From: Vicinamibacteria bacterium
GTDB taxonomy: Bacteria; Acidobacteriota; Vicinamibacteria; Vicinamibacterales; UBA2999
NCBI GenBank assembly: GCA_025924295.1
Contig: JAICEG010000223.1
Location: 1-8,511 of the forward strand
Length of the DNA: 8,511 nt
Reading direction: 5' to 3'
Each line of letters starts with the position of its first letter. Position 1 is the first letter of the stretch. The position numbers and the translations under genes are program-made. This document shows positions 1-6,405 of the stretch, one piece after another. A model generated the notes under the pieces. It was not told the DNA's origin and did not search any database. It saw only the letters and a list, made by a program, of their open reading frames with translations.

Positions 1-1426
1 GTGGGTTTCCGAGGAAGTAGGGCTGCGTCAGCGGAGCGGTGGCCGGGACGGAGACGGTGTAGCGCTCGATGCTGGCGGGTGTTTCGCGACGGAAACCACC
101 CTTCGCCTCGGGAACCGCAACGGGCTCGACGCGCCATCCGCCGCCAGCGGTGAGCGTGGTACTGGTGATCCGCGCGAGCGTCGGATGCTCGAGGAACGTG
201 CGCACATTGACGCCGACCGTGCCCCCAGGTACAACAGTCTCCTCGTCAGCGAGTGGATCGACGACGGCCCCTGCAGCGAGTGCCAGCGCCTCGGCGAAAT
301 CCGTTTCCTTCCGTGCCAGAACGAAGTCGACGTCGGCACGCGCATCGTCTGACCCGGCCGCTGATCGGAGCGCTGCCCGCGCTGCCCGAGTCGCTCGCAG
401 GCCGGTCGCGAGTACCGGCACGATCCGCTCGGGCTCGAGTGCACGGAAGTCGCGCAACGCGTCGCGGGCGGCGGCGTCGACGGCCTTCAGCTCGTCGGCG
501 AGCGATCCTGCGGGGAGGCCCATCAGGATCGCCAGCCCCGGCAGGCTCGTATCGAGACCATCGAAGATGGATCTCTCGGTGGCGGGGACAGGGACACGCG
601 TCTCAACACGAACAAGCCCGGACGCGGATGGTCCGAGCGGCTCGATGCCGCCCATCTCCTGCGATTTGTGCTGGCTCCGGCCCTCGGCTGCAACCGCCGC
701 GTACGACCGTCCGATGACGGGATCGAGGATCCCGGTCTGCACCTGCATCGTGGTTGCGGGGTCGGACGCACCGCGATCCTGGCGATAGAGCTTGCGCACC
801 TGCCACGGGCGCAGGCCTGCCGCGATCTGCTCGGGATACTGCGCCGGGTCGGCGGCGGCTGCGAACGCCAACGGAGTGAGGTATCCGGCGAATTGATGTT
901 GACCGTGGCCGTCGCTCGCGTTGCCGACAAACCTCGAATAGATCACGAGGGGGCGGAAGTTGCGGATGACGCGAACCATGTCGCCGAGGATCTCGCGCTC
1001 GTTCCATTTCGACTTCGCTTCGGTCAGCGTCTTGGAGAAGCCGTAGTCGAACGCCCGCGTGAAGAACTGTTCGCCGCCATCGAGACGCCTGGCCTGCAGT
1101 AGTTCCTCGCTACGAATGACACCGAGCGCGTCGAAGAGCTCGGTGCCGATGATGTTCTGCCCGCCCTCGCCGCGTGTCAGCGACAGGTACGCCACGCGCG
1201 CGTGGTCGCCGCGTGCCGTGCGCGCGATGAACGCCGAGTCCTCGTCGTCTGGATGGGCGCCGGTATGGAGCGCGCTGGCTGTGGTGTGCAGCCGTCCAAG
1301 CAGGTGAGTGAGTCCGGCCGCGCCCGAGTCGTAAATGGGCCGCACCTGCGAATCGAGATGGGTCCAGGTGAGAGCGATACTGATGCCGACAGCGACGAGC
1401 AGGCGGCGACCGCGCACTAGAGCCAT
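1..1426 (-). CDS. Secreted PIG-L family (LmbE-like) deacetylase, C-terminus beyond left edge
   Basis: PIG-L/LmbE proteins are zinc-dependent N-deacetylases acting on GlcNAc-type sugars; the substrate here cannot be told. The reading frame stays open from the ATG at 1426 to the left edge, giving 475 codons. Residues about 1-27 form an arginine-rich then hydrophobic N-terminus (MALVRGRRLLVAVGISIALT), read as a signal peptide or anchor, so the enzyme probably acts outside the cytoplasm. The family zinc motif AHPDDE is at residues 57-62, with the expected following stretch TRGEGGQN at 84-91. A second metal-site motif, HGQHQ, is at 174-178. The catalytic domain ends near residue 260. After a helical middle part, residues about 396-475 (VPGGTVGVNV and onward) look like the beta-rich NEW3-like domain common in long members of this family. 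The start codon overlaps the corA stop by 10 bases and no clear Shine-Dalgarno precedes it, so translation is probably coupled to corA. A GTG at 1417 is an alternative start. Family assignment is firm; substrate is unknown. Confidence 0.9.
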   Translation of the reverse strand, partial: MALVRGRRLLVAVGISIALTWTHLDSQVRPIYDSGAAGLTHLLGRLHTTASALHTGAHPDDEDSAFIARTARGDHARVAYLSLTRGEGGQNIIGTELFDALGVIRSEELLQARRLDGGEQFFTRAFDYGFSKTLTEAKSKWNEREILGDMVRVIRNFRPLVIYSRFVGNASDGHGQHQFAGYLTPLAFAAAADPAQYPEQIAAGLRPWQVRKLYRQDRGASDPATTMQVQTGILDPVIGRSYAAVAAEGRSQHKSQEMGGIEPLGPSASGLVRVETRVPVPATERSIFDGLDTSLPGLAILMGLPAGSLADELKAVDAAARDALRDFRALEPERIVPVLATGLRATRAARAALRSAAGSDDARADVDFVLARKETDFAEALALAAGAVVDPLADEETVVPGGTVGVNVRTFLEHPTLARITSTTLTAGGGWRVEPVAVPEAKGGFRRETPASIERYTVSVPATAPLTQPYFLGNP

Positions 1427-2442
1427 CCCGAACGTTTGAAACCGGTATAGAGCGCGATGCAGGTACCGACCATCAGCGCGATCGAGGCGTGGTACCCGTA
1501 GCTCCAGTTCAACTCCGGCATGTTGCGGAAGTTCATCCCGTAGATGCCGGCGATCATGGTGGGCACGGCGATCATGGCAGCCCACGCCGTGATGCGCTTC
1601 ATGTGCTCGTTCTGGGTGTGCGACATGATCGACAGATGGGCCTCGAGCGCCGTCGTCAGGAGCTCGCGCTGGGCGTCGATCGTTTCGTTCAGCCGCACGA
1701 TGTGGTCGTAGACGTCGCGGAAGTAGACGCGTGTGTCTTCGGGAATGTGCGGGAGATCGAAGCGCATCAACCGGTTGCACACTTCGACGAGTGGTGAGAT
1801 GGCGCGTCGCAGCGCCAGCAGATCGCGCTTCAACTGGTAGACACGCGCGGTGGCATCGCCGTTGGCCGCTTCGCCGAAGATCACGTCCTCGAGGTCCTCG
1901 AGCTCCTCCTCCATCTGCTGAACGATCGGCAGGTACTGGTCGACGACGAAATCCATCAGCGCATACAAGACGTATCCGGGCCCCTTCGCCAGCAGGTGCG
2001 GTGTCGATTCGCAGCGCTGGCGGACGCCGATGTGCGATCGCAACGATCCGTGCCGCACGGTGACCAGGTAGTTCCTGCCAAGGAAGACGTGGGTTTCGCC
2101 GAACTCGAGATGACGGGGTGACGTGGCCAGGTGCGCCGTTCGCAGCACTACGAAGACTGAATCTTTGTACAGCTCGAGCTTCGGACGCTGATGTGCGTTG
2201 TACGCGTCCTCGATCGCCAGGTCGTGCAACCCGAACTCCTGCTGGACCCCGCGCAGGATGTCCTTCTCCGGTTCATACAGTCCCAGCCAGACGAAGTGGT
2301 CGTTGCGCTCGAGCGATCCGCGGATCTGCTCGATGCCGACGTCGGCGACCCTGACGCCGGCACAGTAGGCGGCGCAATCGATGACGGTCGTCGACCCTGG
2401 CCGGGCGGCTTCGGACGACAACGACTGGAGCGCGTCGGACAT
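1417..2442 (-). CDS. corA: CorA-family magnesium/cobalt transport protein
   Basis: This is a homopentameric inner-membrane channel for Mg2+, often also Co2+ or Ni2+. The 341-residue length from the chosen ATG is normal for the family. The N-terminal cytoplasmic alpha/beta domain spans about residues 15-165. A long stalk-helix region follows, rich in acidic residues (QQMEEELEDLEDVIF near 176-189). Two membrane segments close the protein at about 286-304 and 318-335. The signature YGMNF is at 301-305, ending the first segment, and is followed by the expected periplasmic loop beginning RNMPEL. The last residues are basic (FKRSGWL), typical of CorA. A longer reading frame begins at a GTG at 2505, but its extra 21 codons run through a dispersed hairpin repeat and do not resemble CorA. 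The ATG at 2442 is therefore preferred; it is preceded by AGGAG at 2456-2460 and a purine run GAAGGGG directly before the start. The stop overlaps the downstream PIG-L start. The divergent neighbour is the permease-phosphatase gene. Confidence 0.93.
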   Translation of the reverse strand: MSDALQSLSSEAARPGSTTVIDCAAYCAGVRVADVGIEQIRGSLERNDHFVWLGLYEPEKDILRGVQQEFGLHDLAIEDAYNAHQRPKLELYKDSVFVVLRTAHLATSPRHLEFGETHVFLGRNYLVTVRHGSLRSHIGVRQRCESTPHLLAKGPGYVLYALMDFVVDQYLPIVQQMEEELEDLEDVIFGEAANGDATARVYQLKRDLLALRRAISPLVEVCNRLMRFDLPHIPEDTRVYFRDVYDHIVRLNETIDAQRELLTTALEAHLSIMSHTQNEHMKRITAWAAMIAVPTMIAGIYGMNFRNMPELNWSYGYHASIALMVGTCIALYTGFKRSGWL

Positions 2443-2460
2443 CCCCTTCAGCTTACTCCT
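2443..2460 (-). promoter_or_regulatory. Putative corA ribosome-binding region that decides the start
   Basis: On the minus strand AGGAG (2460-2456) lies 13 bases before the ATG at 2442, and GAAGGGG lies immediately before it. The spacing of AGGAG is longer than ideal and that of the G-run shorter than ideal. Even so, this is better support than the GTG at 2505, which sits at the edge of a dispersed repeat. It is used here to choose the shorter corA. Confidence 0.45.
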
Positions 2461-2471
2461 GCTGGCCGGGG

Positions 2472-2502
2472 CGTAGGGCGTGTCCTGATTTTGCGGACCC
2501 GC
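2472..2502 (+). repeat. Dispersed hairpin repeat, copy 1 (left half of inverted pair A)
   Basis: The unit begins CGTAGG, followed by an 8-base arm, a loop of about 8-9 bases and the complementary arm. Here a near-perfect stem GGCGTGTCC (2477-2485) / GGACCCGCC (2495-2503) has one mismatch and a 9-base loop. It matches copy 4 at 6369-6398 in the same orientation and copies 2 and 3 in reverse. It lies between the divergent corA and permease-phosphatase genes. Confidence 0.75.
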
Positions 2503-2511
2503 CACGACTCG

Positions 2512-2541
2512 CTGGGTCTCGAGAGCGAGACCGGGCCTACG
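2512..2541 (-). repeat. Dispersed hairpin repeat, copy 2 (right half of inverted pair A)
   Basis: Read on the minus strand it starts CGTAGG at 2541, then gives CCCGGTCT, a CGCTCTCG loop region and AGACCCAG, the same 6+8+8+8 layout as copies 3 and 4. The internal stem GGTCTCG (2515-2521) / CGAGACC (2526-2532) is perfect. Together with copy 1 it makes an inverted pair with the CGTAGG ends facing outwards. It ends 30 bases before the GTG start of the permease-phosphatase gene, so it lies in that gene's promoter or leader region. Confidence 0.7.
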
Positions 2542-2570
2542 TTGCGTGAGAGAATCTGCGCGAGACGACG

Positions 2571-5500
2571 GTGCTCCTGGCTCACGTCTGGCGATCGTGG
2601 AAAGGCGCGAAGGGGGTGGCCCTGCTCGCGATTGTGGCCTTTGCCGTCGGCATCGGTGCCGCGACAGCCGTTTTCACCGTGATCAACAGTGTGATGCTGA
2701 AACCCCTGCCGTATCCGGACGGGGATCGATTCGTCGCGCTGTACGGCGCCCGCGTCAACGAGCCTGGTCGCTATTCCTCGAGCAACGTCCCCGACCTCAT
2801 CGAATATCAAGCGCGGACGACCAGCTTCGATGTCTTCGGGTGGTTCCGGCTCGAGAACTTCAACCTGACCGCTCCCGGTGAACCACAGTACCTGGCGGCC
2901 GCCTCGATCACGCCGTCGCTGGCGCAGAGCCTGGGACCGCCGCGGCTGGGGCAGTGGTTCACCGACGAGCGCGGTGTGGTCATCTCGAACTCGTTGTGGA
3001 TGCGGCTCGGCAGCGATCCCGCGATCGTGGGGAAGCCGATCGCGCTCGACGAACGTCAGCTCGTTGTCACCGGTGTGATGGCGGCAGACTTCCGCTTTCC
3101 GATCTTCGGTACGACGACCGCGCGACAGTTGTCCGAGGTGTGGGTCTACCTCGATCCATCGGGCAGGGGACAGAACCCGAGGGACGGCCTCTACTTCGCC
3201 AACGCGCGGCGAAGGCCGGGCGTCTCCCTCGCGCAGGCGCAGGCCGACGCCATCCGCGCAGCGGCCGAAATCGCGCGCCTCGATCCCGCGTCGCATCCGA
3301 TGTACACGGCAGCAGTGGTCGACCTCCGGCAGCACACGCTGAACGACCTCCGCTCGACGCTTCTGCTGTTGTTCGCGGCCGCCGGCGTGCTGCTGCTGAT
3401 TACCTGTGCGAACGTGGCGACGCTGCTGCTGGCGCGATCAGTCGTCAGGAGTCGTGAGACGGCGGTGCGCGTGGCGCTGGGCGCGGGGCGCGGACATCTG
3501 GCGCTGCGGTATCTCGCTGAGGCCTCCGCTGTTTCCGTCGTCGGCGCCGTGCTCGGGGTCGCGCTGAGTCTCGCCCTCGCGCGCGTCATCGTGGTCGCGG
3601 GATCCGACTACCTGCCGGACGCCGATGAGATGGCCATCGACTGGAAGGTCCTCGCTTTCGGCCTGGGCGTGGCCTTCGTTGCCAGCGCGCTGGCCAGTCT
3701 TGCGCCACTCTGGCAGGCGATGCGTACGCCGCCGAATGCTGTGCTCACCGAAGGCGTTCGCGCGTCGGCGGGAGGCTCGGTTCGCAAGCTGTCGCGGGCA
3801 CTCGTGGTTGCGGAGATCGCGCTCGCGTTCGCCCTGCTTGCGGTGTCGCTCATCCTGGTTGCGCATCTCCGAAACCTGGGACGGGTCCCGACCGGGTTGG
3901 ATGCAGACGGCGTCCTGACCTTCCAGGTGGCGGCTCCAGCCCGCGTGATGACATCCAAGTCGCTGATGCCCTTCCAGAAAAGGCTGATCGAAGCGCTCGA
4001 GGCGATCCCGGGCGTGACGAGTGCAGCGCTGGTCAATCAGCTTCCACTCGACGGTTGTTGCATGGGCGGGACCGTCCACGCTCCCGGCATGCCGGCCGAA
4101 CACGAGTCGCGCCGCGTCAGTTTCATGTTCGTGACACCCGGTTTTCTGCCGACGATGGGTGTTCCGCTGCGGGCAGGACGATTCCTGGCGGAAACGGACA
4201 CGCGCGAGGACATGTTGTCGGTGGTCGTCAATCAGGCGGCAGCCAATCGCTACTGGCCGAATCGCAATCCTGTTGGCGCGACCGGCCGTTTGAATCGAGC
4301 CGACGGCGATCCCTTTGAAGTGGTCGGCGTGGTTGGCGATGTGCGCAACGACGGATTGAACAAGGTTCCCGAGGCCGAACTATACCTGTCGGCGGGGATG
4401 ATTCCCGTCAACCCGATGACCATGGTGGTGCGCTCGACGATCCCACCCGAACAAATCATCCCGGATGTCCGCCGCGCCGTGCAGGCCGTCGACGCCACGC
4501 TGCCGATTCACGACGTGCGGACGATGAACGACATCGTGCGCGATTCTTTGCAGCTCGAGCGCGTGAGCTCGCTGGTCATGGCGTTCTTCGCGGTCGCGGC
4601 ACTGGTGCTCGCCACGCTGGGTATCTACGGGGTCGTGTCGTACGCCGTGCGTCAGCGGACCGTAGAGATGGGCACGCGCATGGCGCTCGGTGCGGTCAGC
4701 CGTGATCTGTTGATGCTGGTCGTCGGCGGTGGACTGAAGATGGCGCTCGCGGGGATCGCGCTGGGCGCGCTCGTGCTCGTCGGCGGTGTCTGGGGGCTCG
4801 CACGATTCCTCGAGGTCCGCGACGTCGGCTGGCTTCCAGTGCTTTTCTCGACCGGAGTGGTCGCGTTGATTGCGGCGGCGGCGTCGTATGTGCCGGCGTG
4901 GCGGGCGAGTGCGTTGTCGCCGATGGTCGCGATCCGCGATGAACCCGGCTCGGCGTGGCAATCGGTTCGCCGGGGGTTCCTGCGCGCTGTGCAAGAAGTC
5001 AGGGAGGCGGTGGGAGGCGCGCCCGCCTCGACGCCACCCACTCTACTGACTGAGTTTGTTGCCGCAGCCCGCGCGGCGGATTCCTTCAACGACGCGTTAC
5101 GCAGTGCCTTGACGACACTCTGTCGTCGCCTCGGGATCGAATCGGCAGCGTTGCTGGAGAAAGGCGCGGACGAGGCCTATCGAACCCGCGTCGCGATCGG
5201 TTCGTTCGAGTCGATCGACTGGGTAGTGCCTGTCGACGGCTTCCTCGTCAACCGGCTCGCCGCCTATCCGATGCCGCTCCCGTTCGACGGCGACGAGCTC
5301 GCGGCGCTGGCGGCGTGGGCGGGCACGAGCAGGCCCGAGCGGCTCGATGAAATTCGCCTGCTGGCGCAGCACGACGTCCGGATGGTCGTGCCGCTGCGAA
5401 CGCGGACCGAGATCATGGGCATGCTGCTCATGGGACCCGCACGCGATCGGGGTTACGGCCCGGCGGAGAGACAGGTGCTGCGCAGCTGTGCGGATCAGTT

Positions 5501-6308
5501 CGCGCTGATGATGGAAAACGCGCGGCTGACCGATCGCGTGGTCGGGCAGGAGGCGCTCCGTCGTGATCTGGCGCTGGCGGTCGAAGTGCAGCGGAGGCTG
5601 CTGCCCGCCGAGCCGCCCGCCGCGTCGATCGCGGACTTCGCCGCCATCAGTCTGCCCGCGCGCAGCATCGGCGGCGACTACTACGACTTCATTCATGTCG
5701 GCGATCAACGAATCGGCATCGCACTCGCCGACGTCTCCGGGAAGGGCGTGGCCGCGGCGCTGATCATGTCGGTGGTGCAGGCGTCGTTGCGCATCATCGC
5801 ATCCGATGGCGACATCTCACTGCCCAGGCTGGCCGCCAGGATGAACGAGTTCCTCTATCGAACGACGCCTGGTAACAAGTACGCGACGTTCTTCTACGCG
5901 CAGGTCGACGCCGATCGCCGGCAGCTCCGATACGTGAACGCCGGCCACAACCCGCCGTACCTCGTGCGCGCGCGCAGCGCCACGGCTGCGCCCGGGGAGG
6001 AAGAGCAGATGGAGGAGTTGACGACTGGCGGCGCAGTGGTCGGGATGCTGCCAGGTCTGAGCTACGAAGAAGCGACGGTCGACCTGTGCTCGGGCGACGT
6101 GCTGCTGGCCTACACCGATGGCGTCACCGAAGCGCACAACCCCGACAACGTCGAGTTCGGCGAAGAGCGGTTGAGGGCGCTGCTGCGCGAAGTCGCCCAC
6201 CTCTCGGCGGACGGCATCCGTACGCGCATTGAAGCCGAACTGAAGTCGTGGATCAAGGACGCCGAGCAGTACGACGACCTGACGTTCGTGGTGATGAAGG
6301 TGAATTGA
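2571..6308 (+). CDS. Duplicated MacB/FtsX-like permease fused to GAF and SpoIIE/RsbU-type PP2C phosphatase
   Basis: A single open frame encodes 1245 residues. Residues 1-791 are a complete duplicated permease of the acidobacterial ADOP type. TM1 is at 16-38 with the motif VGIGAATAVFTVIN. A MacB-like periplasmic domain spans about 40-260. FtsX segments lie near 264-287, 315-337 and 361-381. TM5 is at 413-434, followed by a second periplasmic domain to about 665. Second FtsX segments lie near 668-690, 722-746 and 757-776, ending SPMVAIRDE, where such permeases normally stop. A short linker leads to a GAF domain (about 825-985, core MVVPLR at 938-943). The helix containing EVQRRLLP (1005-1012) then leads into a PP2C domain with GGDYYD (1034-1039), ADVSGKG (1053-1059), NAGHNPP (1123-1129), YTDGVTE (1181-1187) and DDLT (1235-1238), so all metal-binding aspartates are present. 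Eight membrane segments place both ends in the cytoplasm. This suggests phosphatase output controlled by the membrane part; the partner is unknown. The GTG start at 2571 has a weak GAG six bases upstream, and an in-frame TGA at 2547 limits any extension. The N-terminal cytoplasmic prefix common in ADOP proteins is absent. Confidence 0.93.
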   Translation: MLLAHVWRSWKGAKGVALLAIVAFAVGIGAATAVFTVINSVMLKPLPYPDGDRFVALYGARVNEPGRYSSSNVPDLIEYQARTTSFDVFGWFRLENFNLTAPGEPQYLAAASITPSLAQSLGPPRLGQWFTDERGVVISNSLWMRLGSDPAIVGKPIALDERQLVVTGVMAADFRFPIFGTTTARQLSEVWVYLDPSGRGQNPRDGLYFANARRRPGVSLAQAQADAIRAAAEIARLDPASHPMYTAAVVDLRQHTLNDLRSTLLLLFAAAGVLLLITCANVATLLLARSVVRSRETAVRVALGAGRGHLALRYLAEASAVSVVGAVLGVALSLALARVIVVAGSDYLPDADEMAIDWKVLAFGLGVAFVASALASLAPLWQAMRTPPNAVLTEGVRASAGGSVRKLSRALVVAEIALAFALLAVSLILVAHLRNLGRVPTGLDADGVLTFQVAAPARVMTSKSLMPFQKRLIEALEAIPGVTSAALVNQLPLDGCCMGGTVHAPGMPAEHESRRVSFMFVTPGFLPTMGVPLRAGRFLAETDTREDMLSVVVNQAAANRYWPNRNPVGATGRLNRADGDPFEVVGVVGDVRNDGLNKVPEAELYLSAGMIPVNPMTMVVRSTIPPEQIIPDVRRAVQAVDATLPIHDVRTMNDIVRDSLQLERVSSLVMAFFAVAALVLATLGIYGVVSYAVRQRTVEMGTRMALGAVSRDLLMLVVGGGLKMALAGIALGALVLVGGVWGLARFLEVRDVGWLPVLFSTGVVALIAAAASYVPAWRASALSPMVAIRDEPGSAWQSVRRGFLRAVQEVREAVGGAPASTPPTLLTEFVAAARAADSFNDALRSALTTLCRRLGIESAALLEKGADEAYRTRVAIGSFESIDWVVPVDGFLVNRLAAYPMPLPFDGDELAALAAWAGTSRPERLDEIRLLAQHDVRMVVPLRTRTEIMGMLLMGPARDRGYGPAERQVLRSCADQFALMMENARLTDRVVGQEALRRDLALAVEVQRRLLPAEPPAASIADFAAISLPARSIGGDYYDFIHVGDQRIGIALADVSGKGVAAALIMSVVQASLRIIASDGDISLPRLAARMNEFLYRTTPGNKYATFFYAQVDADRRQLRYVNAGHNPPYLVRARSATAAPGEEEQMEELTTGGAVVGMLPGLSYEEATVDLCSGDVLLAYTDGVTEAHNPDNVEFGEERLRALLREVAHLSADGIRTRIEAELKSWIKDAEQYDDLTFVVMKVN

Positions 6309-6323
6309 CCGGTCTACACGACG

Positions 6324-6353
6324 CCGGGTCCACAGAACAGGACCCGGCCTACG
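6324..6353 (-). repeat. Dispersed hairpin repeat, copy 3 (left half of inverted pair B)
   Basis: Read on the minus strand it starts CGTAGG at 6353, then CCGGGTCC, an 8-base loop and GGACCCGG. The perfect 9-bp stem is GCCGGGTCC (6323-6331) / GGACCCGGC (6340-6348). It lies 15 bases after the stop of the permease-phosphatase gene. It has no following T-run on the plus strand, so a classical intrinsic terminator is not supported, although the stem could still affect the mRNA 3' end. Confidence 0.8.
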
Positions 6354-6368
6354 GGGTTCAATCTGCAG

Positions 6369-6399
6369 CGTAGGGCGGGTCTTGCTCTTTAGACCCGCC
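6369..6399 (+). repeat. Dispersed hairpin repeat, copy 4 (right half of inverted pair B)
   Basis: CGTAGG is followed by a perfect 9-bp stem GGCGGGTCT (6374-6382) / AGACCCGCC (6391-6399) with an 8-base loop. It is in opposite orientation to copy 3, 15 bases away, with the CGTAGG ends facing inwards. That is the reverse of the polarity in pair A. It ends 6 bases from the stop codon of the molybdopterin enzyme gene. Confidence 0.8.
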
Positions 6400-6405
6400 G
6401 CGTGA

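Larger units (their letters stand above)
2443..2570. other. Divergent intergenic region between corA and permease-phosphatase gene
   Basis: This 128-base spacer must hold the promoters of both divergent genes, but no convincing -35/-10 pair could be picked out. Its middle is filled by the inverted pair of hairpin repeats (2472-2541). The remaining unique DNA is short: about 30 bases on each side. Confidence 0.6.

Noticed and set aside
69..788. Plus-strand open frame of 239 codons opposite the PIG-L gene
   Set aside because: It has low-complexity Ala/Ser/Arg composition and no recognisable motif. The minus-strand frame carries the zinc motifs of the PIG-L family over the same DNA.
2448..3335. 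Minus-strand open frame of 295 codons opposite the permease part of the fusion
   Set aside because: It has no domain resemblance and charged, low-hydrophobicity composition typical of an antisense frame. It also runs through the repeat region.
3438..4103. Minus-strand open frame of 221 codons opposite the permease part
   Set aside because: It is rich in Arg, His and Asp with no motif, and the plus strand encodes well-supported membrane segments and a MacB-like domain here.
4920..5050. Two separate genes (permease, then phosphatase) rather than a fusion
   Set aside because: No stop codon or frame break occurs in the junction and no convincing ribosome site plus start is placed there. The frame is open from 2571 to 6308.
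5097..5708. Minus-strand open frame of 203 codons opposite the GAF-PP2C part
   Set aside because: It is an antisense shadow. The plus strand encodes a continuous GAF and phosphatase with conserved motifs.
6324..6399. Classical rho-independent terminators at the two hairpins between the convergent genes
   Set aside because: The stems are strong but neither strand shows a T-run after the stem in the right direction, and the hairpins are copies of a dispersed repeat.
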